DNA of 64,000 nucleotides from Paraburkholderia sp. BL23I1N1 (GTDB lineage: Bacteria > Pseudomonadota > Gammaproteobacteria > Burkholderiales > Burkholderiaceae), in assembly GCF_003610295.1 (NCBI RefSeq), contig NZ_RAPV01000002.1:992001-1056000 (forward strand). The letters run 5' to 3'. The position numbers and the translations under genes are program-made. Below the pieces are notes generated by a model, which had not been told where the DNA came from, did no database searches, and worked only from the letters and a program-made list of their open reading frames with translations. Positions 1 to 9,221 of the stretch are shown here, piece by piece. Position 1 is the stretch's first letter. The number at the start of each line of letters is the position of its first letter.

Positions 1-912
1 AATTATTTCGAGCGCGATGCCGAGCGGGATTCGCGCCGCGACTTGCAGCGCGAACAACCAGCCGGCCTGGGTCGCGGCAAAGCCGAGGCCGAGCCGGAAA
101 TACGCGGGCACCCAGGTGAAGCCGATCGCGATCACCGCATAGCCGACAAAGCATTGCAGCATCACGCCGATCACCGTGCGGTCGCTCAGCATGCGCCGAA
201 ATGGCACCGACGCGACACGCGGGCCGGCCGCCGCGACGGCAAACGCTGGTGATGGGTTGTGCTGACGATTGCCCGTCTTGCCGAGGCACAGCCACAGCAC
301 GGTCCAGCCGATACCGACCACGGCGAGCGTGAGAAACGTTGCGTGCCAGTGCCCTTGCTGCGAGATGTAGGTGAGCACCGGTCCCGCGATGATGACGCCC
401 GCCGTTGCCCCTGTTTGAACGATGGCGGTGGGAAGATTGCGCTCGTGGTCGTCGAACCCGGTGTAAACCACATGCAGCGCCAGCGGCGAGGCCGGCCCTT
501 CCCCCGCACCCGGCAAGACGCGGCATAGCAGCAACACGGCAAAGCTGGTCGGCCACGCAAGCGGCAACTGCGCGACCGCCCAGATCAGCGCGAGGCCGGC
601 AAGCAGCCATTTCATGTTGACGCGGTCGGCAATCAGGCCGACGGCGATGCCCGAGATCGAGAACAACAAAAAGAACGCGCTGCCGACGAGGCCGAACTGA
701 CCGTGCGTCAATTGCATGTCCTGCATCAGCGGGATCGCGACCAGGCCGAGCACGGGTTTGTCGGCGAAATTGACCAGCATGAACAGGAACAGCGAGGCAA
801 CGATTACCCAGCGGCGGCCCTGCGCCTTCTCGTGTGCTTGGGTGGGGTGAGCTGACGCCGTGTCGGCGGTAAGCGCCGCGCAGTGTTTCGTGCTGCTGAT
901 GATAGTAGGCAA
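1..912 (-). CDS. MFS transporter, 3' end outside window
   Basis: The minus-strand frame is open from the left edge back to a stop just upstream of 912 and encodes an integral membrane transporter of the major facilitator superfamily. Hydrophobic segments alternate with short loops, and the loop GLIADRVNMK after the second helix resembles the MFS loop 2-3 signature. The first ATG is at 780 but falls inside the first predicted membrane helix (VIVASLFLFMLVNF), so the true start is probably upstream; TTG at 912 is the furthest possible start in the open frame. The C-terminal part lies beyond the window. It is transcribed divergently from the LysR-type gene at 1015, which may control it. Substrate unknown; the style resembles the anion/cation symporter branch. 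Confidence 0.75.
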   Translation of the reverse strand, partial: MPTIISSTKHCAALTADTASAHPTQAHEKAQGRRWVIVASLFLFMLVNFADKPVLGLVAIPLMQDMQLTHGQFGLVGSAFFLLFSISGIAVGLIADRVNMKWLLAGLALIWAVAQLPLAWPTSFAVLLLCRVLPGAGEGPASPLALHVVYTGFDDHERNLPTAIVQTGATAGVIIAGPVLTYISQQGHWHATFLTLAVVGIGWTVLWLCLGKTGNRQHNPSPAFAVAAAGPRVASVPFRRMLSDRTVIGVMLQCFVGYAVIAIGFTWVPAYFRLGLGFAATQAGWLFALQVAARIPLGIALEII

Positions 913-1014
913 AGCATGTCTTCAATTCTGGCGCGAGGCGCTGGGTTTTCACCCATTTGAGGTGGTATAACTGAATTGTTCAAGTGCATTCTCGTAATCG
1001 GGAGCTTGCAAACT

Positions 1015-1971
1015 ATGCATGAAGTCAATTCCCGCCGCCTTACCCATCTGATCGCGCTTGCCGAGGAAGGCAGTTTTGCGCGCGCCGCGGAGCGGGTTCA
1101 TCTGAGCCAGCCGGCGTTGAGCCGCAGCATTCAGGCGCTCGAGGAGGAAGTCGGCATGAAGCTGTTCGACCGTGCCGCACGCGGCGTCGCGATGACGGCG
1201 GCCGGGCGCTTGCTGGTGGAGCGTGCCCGGCGCGTGCTGTTCGAAACGCGCTGCCTGTTCCGCGACGTCGAATTGCTGAAGGCGCACGAGCTCGGCGAGG
1301 TGCGCATCGGCCTCGGGCCCTATGCGGCTGTGGTGCTGTTGCCGGACCTGCTGGTGGAGTTCGCGCGGCGCTTTCCGAAGATCAAGGTGTCGATCGAACT
1401 CGGTGAAGGCGATGCGCTGCTCGGCAAGCTGCGCGCCGAACAGATCGACTTTCTCGTTACCGATCGCCGCGTGCCGCCCGTGACGCCCGACGTCACGTTG
1501 CAGCGCCTGCCGCGTCACGAGGGCGGCTGGTTCGCGCGGCCGGACCATCCCCTGTTTGCGCGCGACACGGTGCCGCTCGCGGCATTGCGCGAGTTTCCGC
1601 TGGTCTCAGTAACATTGCCCGCGTTCATGAAGGACGCCCTGCATCGTCTGCTCAAGTACCGCGCCCATGAGCAGATTCCGCTGCAGATCGAATGCAACGA
1701 CGTGGCGGTGCTGAAGGACGTCGTTGCGCAGACCGATGCCGTGCTGTTTGCCACGGCGTCCGCGGTGCGGCGCGATCTGGAAACGCGGCGGCTGGCGCGC
1801 ATCCCGCTAGTCAATCCGCCGCGTCTCGCGCTGGAATTCGCGCTGGTGTATCTGGCCGAGCGCACGCTTTCGCCTGCCGCGTATTCCGCGTTGGGACTCG
1901 CCGAACAGGTGATGGAGGACGCCAACCGTGCCGCGCAGGGCCTGCTGCACCCTGACGCATTGGCAACATGA
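1015..1971 (+). CDS. LysR-family transcriptional regulator
   Basis: A 318-residue DNA-binding regulator. The N-terminal winged HTH is clear (SFARAAERVHLSQPALSRSI, about residues 18-37), followed by the linker helix and a periplasmic-binding-protein-like effector domain. Length is typical for the family. The frame is open further upstream to a TTG at 976, but ATG at 1015 gives the normal short N-terminus before the HTH, so I chose it. It is divergent from the MFS transporter gene, with about 100 bp shared between them, the usual arrangement for a LysR regulator and its target. No effector can be assigned from sequence. Confidence 0.85.
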   Translation: MHEVNSRRLTHLIALAEEGSFARAAERVHLSQPALSRSIQALEEEVGMKLFDRAARGVAMTAAGRLLVERARRVLFETRCLFRDVELLKAHELGEVRIGLGPYAAVVLLPDLLVEFARRFPKIKVSIELGEGDALLGKLRAEQIDFLVTDRRVPPVTPDVTLQRLPRHEGGWFARPDHPLFARDTVPLAALREFPLVSVTLPAFMKDALHRLLKYRAHEQIPLQIECNDVAVLKDVVAQTDAVLFATASAVRRDLETRRLARIPLVNPPRLALEFALVYLAERTLSPAAYSALGLAEQVMEDANRAAQGLLHPDALAT

Positions 1972-2134
1972 ATGGGCCGCCGAAGAGCCGGCTGGAGGAT
2001 CGCATGATCGGCCCCCGTGATTACCCTGGATGCGGTTGACATAGCGGTCCCAATCGCGGACGATTCGGAATCCAGATTCCGGTTTGCCGTGAGTTCCCCC
2101 TTTCTCAAAGCAGCGAACCGAGCCAGAACACCGC

Positions 2135-2824
2135 ATGACGACGACTTCACCACGCAGCCGCGAAACGCAGCCCAGCACCATTGCAGCGCCGCGTCAGACC
2201 CGCAGCCAGCAGGGGCTCGTGCGCATGCTGCAAGCCGGGCGCGAACTGATCGAAGCAAGCGGCAATCTCGACGATCTGTCGATCAACGACATTGTCGAGC
2301 GCGCGGGTACGTCGATCGGTGCGTTCTATCGGCGCTTCGACAACAAGGACAGCTTCTTCGAGGTCGTTCAGCAAGCGGCGATGGAAGAGGGGCTCGAGCA
2401 TGTGCGCGAGACCGTCGAGCGTGATCCGGCCTGGCGTTCGAACGATGCAGGCACGCTTGCCGATGCGGTCATTTCGTTTTACGTCGTGACGTTCCGGCGC
2501 AATCGCGGGCTGTATCACGCGTCGTTGCTGCAGGCGTCGCAGCACAAAGCCAGGTGGGACGCCGTGAAGTCGACCAATCACGAGGTTCTGGCCATGATCG
2601 TGCCGCGTCTCGTCAGCGCGTTGGCGCAGTCGCGCGGCGTCAAGGCCGATCACGATGCTACTCAGGCGCTCGAATTCGAAGTACGCGCCACCTTGCAATT
2701 GATTCTCGGCATGCTGGTCAACAGCGTGCTGAACGACCCCGGTCCATTGTCGCTTTCCAGTCGCCAACTGCGCTCGTGGCTGCAAGTCCGGCTGCGCCGT
2801 TGTCTCGGCTTACCGGACAGCTGA
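2135..2824 (+). CDS. TetR-family transcriptional regulator
   Basis: A 229-residue regulator with an N-terminal TetR HTH: helix 2-3 region LSINDIVERAGTSIGAFYRR followed by FDNKDSFFEVV, around residues 48-77. The remainder is a helical ligand-binding and dimerisation domain with no recognisable ligand specificity. About 27 residues rich in Ser/Thr/Gln precede the DNA-binding domain. It lies 109 bp upstream of the alkyl-sulfatase-like gene and the acyl-CoA ligase, all on one strand, so it is the likely regulator of that cluster, possibly responding to an acyl-CoA or alkyl ester (inference). Confidence 0.85.
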   Translation: MTTTSPRSRETQPSTIAAPRQTRSQQGLVRMLQAGRELIEASGNLDDLSINDIVERAGTSIGAFYRRFDNKDSFFEVVQQAAMEEGLEHVRETVERDPAWRSNDAGTLADAVISFYVVTFRRNRGLYHASLLQASQHKARWDAVKSTNHEVLAMIVPRLVSALAQSRGVKADHDATQALEFEVRATLQLILGMLVNSVLNDPGPLSLSSRQLRSWLQVRLRRCLGLPDS

Positions 2825-2933
2825 TTTTTTTACCCAAAAACCGGAATAAGAATTCCTATTCCGTTAATCGACGGCCTATTCAGGCGCCGCGCCAATTCTC
2901 TTCCGCACAAGCCGATATTCAAGGAGACACCGC

Positions 2934-4754
2934 ATGAGCTCACGTTGCCCGGAACGGGTCCGTAATCCTGCCTTCGACGCGCCGCATATCGGCGAGCCGC
3001 TCGACGTCGCGTTCGATGCCAGCGTGAATCTCGCCTTCACCGTCGCCGCACCGACCGTGCCGCTGCGCCTCACCGAACACTCGCGGCGCATGGCGCGGCG
3101 TATCTATCGCGTTGCGGACCGCGTGTATTGCGCGGTCGGTTATGCGATCGCGAACATCATCTTCGTGGTGGGCGACGACGGCATCGTGGTCATCGACGCG
3201 ACCGAGGCGGTGTCCGCCGCGAAACGCATCTATGAGGACTTCTGCGCGATCGATCCGCGGCACGCCGCGCTGCCGGTCAAAGCCGTGGTCTACACGCACA
3301 ACCACACGGACCACACCGGCGGCGTGCGCGCGTTTGTCGATGAAGCCGCGCTCGAGGCGGGCAGCGTCGAGATCATCGCGCACCGCTCCTTGATGGACAC
3401 CGTGATCAACAACGCGAACCTCGTGGCGCCGATTCTCGCCACGCGGTCGGCCTATAGCTTCGGCACGCTGCTGCCGCCCGGCGCGACCGGCAAGGTCAAC
3501 GCGGGCATCGGGCCGGTGCTGATCGCCGAGCCGGCGAGCTTCTTTGCGCCGACTCGCGTGTTCGACAACAAGCTCGACATCGTGCTGGCGGGCGTGCGCT
3601 TCGAGTTCCGCTACGCGCCCTCGGAAGCCGACGACGAAATCGTCATGTGGCTGCCCGATCTCGGCGTGCTGCTCTCGGCGGAAGTGATCCAGGGCGAATG
3701 TCTCGCGAACGTGCATACGCTACGCGGCACGCGCTACCGCGATCCGGTGCGCTGGTATCAGACGATCGACATGATGCGCGGCTTCAACGCGGTGCATATG
3801 GTGCCGGCGCATGGCCGTCCGGTATCGGGTGCGCAGTATGTCGCCGAGGTGCTGTGCGTGTATCGCGACGCCATCCAGTTTATCCACGACCAGACCATTC
3901 GCCACATGCACTTCGGCCTGAGTCCGGACGAACTCGCTGAAGCGATTCCCGCGCTGCCGCCGCATCTGGCGGAGCACGCGTGGCTCGGTGAGTACTACGG
4001 CACGGTCAAGCATTCGGTGCGACAGGTGTATAGCGGTCAGCTCGGCTGGTTCGATGGCGATCCGGCCTCGCTCGATCCGCTGCCGCGTGTTGAACGTTCG
4101 CAACGCATGGTGCAGATGATGGGCGGTGTGGAAGCGGTGCGCGCCGCTGCGCTCGTCGCGTTGGACGACTCGGACTGGCGCTGGGCTGCGGAACTGGCCA
4201 CGCTGCTGGTGCGCCGCGATAAAACCGACGCCGAAGCGCGCAACATCAAGGCGACCGCATTACGCGAGTTGGGTTACCGCACGGTGAACACCAACTGGCG
4301 CAACTGGTATCTGAGCGCGGCGCGCGAACTCGAACACGCCTACGAGGAACTGCCGTTTGGGGGCAGCGCGAGTCTCGCCTCGGTGGATGTGTTGCGCGCT
4401 CAGCCGTTGCGCAATGTGTTCCAGCGCTTCAGCGTGAACGTCGATCCGGAACGTTGCGCCGACGTGCAGATGACGCTCGTATTCCGCGTGACGGATCGCA
4501 ATGAGACCCACGCGCCCGAATTACGGCGTGGCGTCTTGCAGATTCACGAGCGCCCACCTGCGGCGATCGACGTTCAACTCGCGCTGGAAACCGGCACCTT
4601 GTACGGCATGATGCGCGACATGGCGACGCAGTTGCCGAAGTGTCTCGAGAGCGGCACAGTCATGCTGGAGCGTGGCACGGTCGAGCAGTTGCGCAGATTC
4701 TTCGATTGCTTCGACCGGCCTGCGCGGCGTATGCCTGCGCTGACTGGGCGATAG
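2934..4754 (+). CDS. Alkyl-sulfatase-like MBL-fold hydrolase
   Basis: A 606-residue metallo-beta-lactamase-fold hydrolase of the SdsA1/YjcS alkyl-sulfatase type. The zinc-binding motif HNHTDH is at residues 122-127, and the second metal-site region with paired acidic residues (SAEVIQGE) follows near residue 245. A helical dimerisation domain and a C-terminal SCP2-like hydrophobic-ligand domain account for the rest. Family members cleave primary alkyl sulfates such as dodecyl sulfate to alcohol and sulfate. No signal peptide is visible, so it is probably cytoplasmic, unlike secreted SdsA1. An AAGGAG-type ribosome site precedes ATG 2934. Its position between a TetR gene and a fatty acyl-CoA ligase gene suggests a pathway feeding long-chain alcohols or acids into beta-oxidation. 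Confidence 0.8.
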   Translation: MSSRCPERVRNPAFDAPHIGEPLDVAFDASVNLAFTVAAPTVPLRLTEHSRRMARRIYRVADRVYCAVGYAIANIIFVVGDDGIVVIDATEAVSAAKRIYEDFCAIDPRHAALPVKAVVYTHNHTDHTGGVRAFVDEAALEAGSVEIIAHRSLMDTVINNANLVAPILATRSAYSFGTLLPPGATGKVNAGIGPVLIAEPASFFAPTRVFDNKLDIVLAGVRFEFRYAPSEADDEIVMWLPDLGVLLSAEVIQGECLANVHTLRGTRYRDPVRWYQTIDMMRGFNAVHMVPAHGRPVSGAQYVAEVLCVYRDAIQFIHDQTIRHMHFGLSPDELAEAIPALPPHLAEHAWLGEYYGTVKHSVRQVYSGQLGWFDGDPASLDPLPRVERSQRMVQMMGGVEAVRAAALVALDDSDWRWAAELATLLVRRDKTDAEARNIKATALRELGYRTVNTNWRNWYLSAARELEHAYEELPFGGSASLASVDVLRAQPLRNVFQRFSVNVDPERCADVQMTLVFRVTDRNETHAPELRRGVLQIHERPPAAIDVQLALETGTLYGMMRDMATQLPKCLESGTVMLERGTVEQLRRFFDCFDRPARRMPALTGR

Positions 4755-4845
4755 AAGCAGCGCGGCTCGCATCGGCGTATCGGCACATTGGCGCAGCGGC
4801 ACATCGTGCATTGGCGCGTCGCGATGCGAAACCCAGGGAGGAGAC

Positions 4846-6498
4846 ATGGAAAAAATCTGGTTGAAGTCCTATCCACCGGGCGTCCCGGCGGAGATCGATA
4901 CTACGCAGTTCAGCTCCGTTGGCGACTTGTTGGAGCGGAGTTTCCAGACACACGCGGCCGAGCGCGCGTTCGTTTGTATGGGCCGTGAGTTGACCTACGG
5001 CGAGCTCGATGCGAAGTCGCGTGATCTTGCAGCGTGGTTTCAGTGGCTAGGTCTTGCACGCGGCGCGCGCATTGCCGTGATGCTGCCGAATGTCTTGCAG
5101 TATCCGGTGGTCATGGCGGCCATCCTGCGTGCCGGTTACGTGGTGGTGAACGTCAATCCGCCCTACACGCCGCGAGAACTCGAGCATCAGTTGAACGACA
5201 GCGGCGCGGAAGCGATCGTGCTGTTCGAACCGTTCGCGAAGACGCTCGAAGCTGTGCAGGCACGCACGTCGATCAGGCATGTCGTGCTGACCTCGATCGG
5301 CGAAATGCTCGGTACGGGTCGTCCGGAGATTGCGCACAATGTGCCGCCAACCGCGTGCATTGCGTTGAACGATGCGATCGCGCGTGGTTCGGACGCGGGC
5401 CTCACACCCGTCGCGCTCACGCAAAGCGATGTGGCGGTGCTGCAATACACCGGTGGCACCACCGGTGTCTCGAAGGGCGCGACCCTGCTGCACGGCAATC
5501 TGATTGCCAACGTCCTGCAATCGGAGTTGTGGCGCGAACCGGTTTATCGCGGACGCACCGATATCAAGCAGTACATCACGGTCGTCGCGCTGCCGCTGTA
5601 TCACATCTTCGGGCTAACGGTGTGCGGCCTGCTGACGATGCGTTGCTGCGGGCTGGGCATCCTGATTCCGAATCCGCGCGATCTGCCGGGACTGATCAAA
5701 GCCTTGCAAGGCTACGCGATCAACTCGTTCCCCGGCGTGAACACCATGTACAACGCGCTGCTGAACGAACCCGACTTCAAAACACTCGACTTTTCGAAGC
5801 TGGTGCAATCGAACGGCGGCGGCATGGCGGTGCAGCAAGCCGTCGCGCAACGCTGGCAAGCGCTGACTGGTGTGCCGATCGTCGAAGGTTATGGGTTCTC
5901 TGAAACCTCGCCGTGCGCCACCACCAATCTGCCGACATCCACCGTGTTTACCGGGACGGTCGGCTTGCCGCTACCGTCCACGGATATCTCGATTCGTGAC
6001 GACGCCGGCCGCGAACTACCGCCCGGCGAGCGCGGCGAAATCTGCATTCGCGGACCGCAGGTCATGGCCGGCTACTGGAACCGTCCCGACGAAACCGCGC
6101 AGGTGATGACGCCGGACGGCTTCTTCAAATCCGGCGACATCGGCGTGATGACGGAAGCGGGCTTCGTGAAGATCGTCGACCGCAAGAAAGACATGATTCT
6201 GGTGTCGGGCTTCAACGTCTATCCGAACGATATCGAGGACGTGGTGGCGAAGCATCCGGGCGTGTTCGAAGTGGTGGCGCCCGGCGTGCCGTACGCGGAA
6301 TCGGGCGAGGTGGTGAAGCTCTACGTCGTGAAGAAAGACCCGGCGCTCACCGAGGCGGACATTTTCGCGTTCTGCAAGGAACAACTGACGGGTTACAAAC
6401 GGCCCAAGATCGTCGAGTTCCGCAGCGAATTGCCGAAGACCACCGTCGGCAAGATTTTGCGGCGCAGCTTGCGTGACGAGGTGAAAAGCGCGGGTTGA
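4846..6498 (+). CDS. fadD: Long-chain fatty acyl-CoA ligase
   Basis: A 550-residue member of the adenylate-forming superfamily. The P-loop motif YTGGTTGVSKG is at residues 201-211; downstream are the GYGFSETSP motif, the SGDIG motif with the DRKKD hinge, and a C-terminal KTTVGKILRR segment holding the catalytic lysine. It activates fatty acids with ATP and CoA for beta-oxidation or lipid synthesis. Length and N-terminus match proteobacterial FadD. It follows the alkyl-sulfatase-like gene by 91 bp on the same strand, with a GGGAGGAG ribosome site, so co-transcription is likely. Specificity for long chains is inferred from family resemblance. Confidence 0.88.
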   Translation: MEKIWLKSYPPGVPAEIDTTQFSSVGDLLERSFQTHAAERAFVCMGRELTYGELDAKSRDLAAWFQWLGLARGARIAVMLPNVLQYPVVMAAILRAGYVVVNVNPPYTPRELEHQLNDSGAEAIVLFEPFAKTLEAVQARTSIRHVVLTSIGEMLGTGRPEIAHNVPPTACIALNDAIARGSDAGLTPVALTQSDVAVLQYTGGTTGVSKGATLLHGNLIANVLQSELWREPVYRGRTDIKQYITVVALPLYHIFGLTVCGLLTMRCCGLGILIPNPRDLPGLIKALQGYAINSFPGVNTMYNALLNEPDFKTLDFSKLVQSNGGGMAVQQAVAQRWQALTGVPIVEGYGFSETSPCATTNLPTSTVFTGTVGLPLPSTDISIRDDAGRELPPGERGEICIRGPQVMAGYWNRPDETAQVMTPDGFFKSGDIGVMTEAGFVKIVDRKKDMILVSGFNVYPNDIEDVVAKHPGVFEVVAPGVPYAESGEVVKLYVVKKDPALTEADIFAFCKEQLTGYKRPKIVEFRSELPKTTVGKILRRSLRDEVKSAG

Positions 6499-6600
6499 TA
6501 GCGGGCGCGCCACGCGTCCCACCGCGTGTGGCGCGCGCTGCAGCGCGGCGTGATTCCGGGTACATTGTCACTCTCGACATCACGCACTTGGGAGTACACG

Positions 6601-6987
6601 ATGCGCCTGCTTCACACCATGCTCCGGGTCGGCGACCTGGACCGTTCGATTGCCTTCTACACCGACATCCTCGGTATGAAACTGCTGCGCCGCGACGACT
6701 ATCCGGACGGCAAGTTCACCCTGGCCTTCGTCGGCTACACGGACGAGCGCGACGGCACTGTCCTTGAATTGACGCACAACTGGGACACGCCGTCGTATGA
6801 CCTCGGCAGCGGCTTCGGGCACCTCGCCGTCGAAGTCGAAGACGCGTACACGGCATGTGACAAGATCAAGGCCCAAGGCGGCAAGGTCGTGCGCGAAGCC
6901 GGCCCGATGAAACACGGCACCACCGTGATCGCGTTCGTCGAAGATCCGGATGGCTACAAGATCGAGTTCATCCAGAAGAAAAAGTGA
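6601..6987 (+). CDS. gloA: Lactoylglutathione lyase (glyoxalase I)
   Basis: A 128-residue glyoxalase I that isomerises the methylglyoxal-glutathione hemithioacetal to S-lactoylglutathione in the cytoplasm. The metal ligands of the short, nickel-type bacterial enzymes are visible: His5 in RLLHTMLRV, Glu in VLELTHNW, His in GFGHLAVEV and Glu in YKIEFIQ. The open frame extends upstream to 6526, but ATG 6601 gives the canonical [10 protein letters not shown] start and full family length. It is followed within 26 bp by a small gene at 7013 that is probably co-transcribed. Confidence 0.95.
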   Translation: MRLLHTMLRVGDLDRSIAFYTDILGMKLLRRDDYPDGKFTLAFVGYTDERDGTVLELTHNWDTPSYDLGSGFGHLAVEVEDAYTACDKIKAQGGKVVREAGPMKHGTTVIAFVEDPDGYKIEFIQKKK

Positions 6988-7012
6988 CGTAAGCGCCGGG
7001 CGAGGACAAGCA

Positions 7013-7411
7013 ATGAATAACAGCAATCCCTACTTCAAGGAACTCGACGACATCCACGTCGAAATCCAGGCATTGTTCGACGGCTCCGCGGATCACGGAG
7101 CGCTGGACCGCATCATGGCGCGCTTCGCTCCGCAATTCACGCTGGTCATGCCGTCCGGTCTCGCACTCGACCACGCGGGTCTGCGCGCGATTTTCGCGAA
7201 GCTGAACGGCGCGCGTCCCGGCTCGCAGATCAGAATCCGCGATATGGAGATCGTGTCCGAGTATCCGTCGGGCGCGGTGGTGAAATATCGCGAGTATCAG
7301 CGCGACAACGCGGGCAATGCGAACGTGCGGCGCTCGACCGCGGTGATGGATCTGGACGTGCACGGCAAGGTGACGTGGCGTCACCTGCAGGAAACGTTCT
7401 GCACGGAGTGA
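7013..7411 (+). CDS. Small SnoaL/DUF4440-like protein
   Basis: A 132-residue soluble protein. The layout (N-terminal helix, a loop with FAPQFTLVMPSG, then strands ending in WRHLQETFC) fits the NTF2/SnoaL-like fold seen in small uncharacterised proteins, but no catalytic signature is clear. ATG 7013 was chosen because the preceding in-frame residues overlap gloA and look non-natural. A purine-rich stretch (GAGGACAAG) lies just upstream. It sits 25 bp after gloA on the same strand and is likely co-transcribed. Function unknown. Confidence 0.7.
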   Translation: MNNSNPYFKELDDIHVEIQALFDGSADHGALDRIMARFAPQFTLVMPSGLALDHAGLRAIFAKLNGARPGSQIRIRDMEIVSEYPSGAVVKYREYQRDNAGNANVRRSTAVMDLDVHGKVTWRHLQETFCTE

Positions 7412-7427
7412 GCGGTAGGTTTTGGAG

Positions 7428-7456
7428 GGCCGGGGCTTCGCGTTGAAGCGCCGGCC
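7428..7456. terminator. Hairpin between convergent genes
   Basis: GGCCGG at 7428-7433 pairs with CCGGCC at 7451-7456, and the loop contains further complementary GCTTC/GAAGC. It lies between the stop of the plus-strand gene at 7013 and the stop of the minus-strand gene at 7488, where a bidirectional terminator is expected. There is no strong T-run. Confidence 0.35.
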
Positions 7457-7487
7457 TTGAGACTTCAAGGCTTCGTGGTTGAAGGCC

Positions 7488-8378
7488 TCAAAGCGTTGGC
7501 AGCAATTCCGGCGGATGCGACTTCAACGTCTGTCGCGCTTCGCGGAATTCCGGAAAAATCGATTCGACCGTTTCCCAGAAGCGCGGGCTGTGATTCATCT
7601 CGCGCAGATGCGCGAGCTCGTGCGCCACGACGTAATCGATAATCGACAGCGGGAAGTGGATCAGCCGCCAGTTCAGGCGGATTTTGCCGTCGCTCGAACA
7701 ACTGCCCCAACGGGTGGCCGCTGAAGAGAGCGCATACGCCCGATAGTTGACGCCGAGCTTCTCCGCGTAAATCGCGAGGCGCTCGCCGAACAGACGTTTT
7801 GCCTCGCCTTGCAGCCAGCCTTGCACGCGATCCTTGATTTGCTGCGGGTCGGCTTGCAACGGCAGCGGCACTTGCAGTGCGGCTTCGTCCGCGTTGAACG
7901 CCAGCGTGCCTTGCGGCGAGCCGAGCTTCACGCGCACGGGCTGGCCGAGATACGGCACCTCCGCCCCATCTTTCCAGTCCACTTTGGGCAACGCGCGCTG
8001 TTCGACGCGCGTTTGCCACTCGATCAGCTTCGTAAAAATCCAGCGCTGCTTTTCGGTGATCGCTGTTTCGATATCGGCGAGCGTGACCCAACGTGGTGCG
8101 GTAATCATCAGGCCGGTGCTGTCGATCGCAAAGCCGATCGAGCGGCGTGCCGAACGCTTGAGCGCATAGTGCAGCGTGCGCGAACCGATGGTGAGGCTGC
8201 GCAGCTTGGTGCCGTCTGGTGCGAGCGGCACGGCCGGCTGCTGCCCGTTTTGCGAGCCCGCCGACGGTGTGGAGGGTGTTGGGGACGACGACGTCGACCC
8301 CGGCTCGGCGAAGAGCGGGAGATCGAGCTGCCGGTTATCGAGCGCCGCAGCGGGCTGCGACGTAGGAGACTTCTGCAT
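7488..8378 (-). CDS. YgjP-like M48-type metallopeptidase
   Basis: A 296-residue protein with the zinc-metallopeptidase signature HELAH at residues 253-257 and a further His at 263 (MNHSPRFW), as in the YgjP/DUF45 family. The middle part carries the family motif YALSSAATRWGSCSSDGKIRLNW in pieces around residues 215-237. The first 60 residues are Pro/Ser/Thr-rich and not conserved-looking. Some YgjP relatives have been assigned nucleotide-pyrophosphatase activity, so a peptidase role is not certain. It is the last gene of a minus-strand run starting at glyQ and lies 44 bp after plsC. Confidence 0.82.
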   Translation of the reverse strand: MQKSPTSQPAAALDNRQLDLPLFAEPGSTSSSPTPSTPSAGSQNGQQPAVPLAPDGTKLRSLTIGSRTLHYALKRSARRSIGFAIDSTGLMITAPRWVTLADIETAITEKQRWIFTKLIEWQTRVEQRALPKVDWKDGAEVPYLGQPVRVKLGSPQGTLAFNADEAALQVPLPLQADPQQIKDRVQGWLQGEAKRLFGERLAIYAEKLGVNYRAYALSSAATRWGSCSSDGKIRLNWRLIHFPLSIIDYVVAHELAHLREMNHSPRFWETVESIFPEFREARQTLKSHPPELLPTL

Positions 8379-8422
8379 CGGATTCGGCTTCGCGCAAATG
8401 CGCCTTCGAGGGCGCGGGCGCG

Positions 8423-9181
8423 TCAGATTGGTGCGGCGGCGGAGGTGCTATCCGCCGCGCGGTACGCAGTAGGATCGATGCGACGCATTTCAGCTTCGAT
8501 CCACTGTTCGACGCGCGTGTTCACTTCATCGGGCGTGAGCCCCGTGGTCTCGATCGGCTTGCCGATCGACACTGTGACTATACCCGCATATTTGAGAAAC
8601 GAGTTGCGCGGCCACACACGTCCGGCGTTGTGCGCGATCGGCACGACCGGTGCGCCGGCGGCAATCGCGAAACGCGCGCCGCCGGTTTTGTACTTGCCTT
8701 GCTTGCCGGTTGGCGTACGCGTGCCTTCCGGAAACATGATGACCCAGGCGCCTTCCGCCATGCGCGCTTTGCCTTGCTTGATGACCGAGTCGAACGCATA
8801 CTTGCCTTCCTTGCGATCGATGTGAACCATCTTCAGCAGGCCCAGCGCCCAGCCAAAAAACGGCACATACAGCAGCTCGCGCTTGAACACATAGCACATC
8901 GGCCGCGGCATCAGGGCCGGAAACGCCAGCGTTTCCCATGCCGATTGGTGCTTGGAAAGCAGCACGGCCGGACCATCGGGCAGATTCTCGTAGCCCTCGA
9001 TCTTGTAGCGGATGCCGTTCAACCATCGCGCCGTATGGAGCGTGGCGCGGCACCAGCCGGCCGCCATCCAGTAACGGTTGTCAGCGTGCATGAACGGAAA
9101 CGCAATGAAGCACGCGATCGCGTACGGCACCGTGAAGAGCAAGAGGTAGATCAGCAGCAGCAGTGAACGAATGAAGCGCAT
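8423..9181 (-). CDS. plsC: 1-acyl-sn-glycerol-3-phosphate acyltransferase
   Basis: A 252-residue membrane-associated acyltransferase that converts lysophosphatidic acid to phosphatidic acid in phospholipid synthesis. The N-terminus is a hydrophobic anchor (LLLLIYLLLFTVPYAIACF). Motif I reads SKHQSAWET, an H-x4-E variant of the more usual H-x4-D that is common in beta-proteobacterial homologues; motif III is FPEGTRTPTGKQGKYKTGG and motif IV includes PVVPIAHN. It lies 40 bp downstream of gmhB in the same minus-strand run. Confidence 0.9.
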   Translation of the reverse strand: MRFIRSLLLLIYLLLFTVPYAIACFIAFPFMHADNRYWMAAGWCRATLHTARWLNGIRYKIEGYENLPDGPAVLLSKHQSAWETLAFPALMPRPMCYVFKRELLYVPFFGWALGLLKMVHIDRKEGKYAFDSVIKQGKARMAEGAWVIMFPEGTRTPTGKQGKYKTGGARFAIAAGAPVVPIAHNAGRVWPRNSFLKYAGIVTVSIGKPIETTGLTPDEVNTRVEQWIEAEMRRIDPTAYRAADSTSAAAPI

Positions 9182-9221
9182 CGGCGTGGTCGGAGAGGGT
9201 TAGAGACGCGCGTGACGCGCG

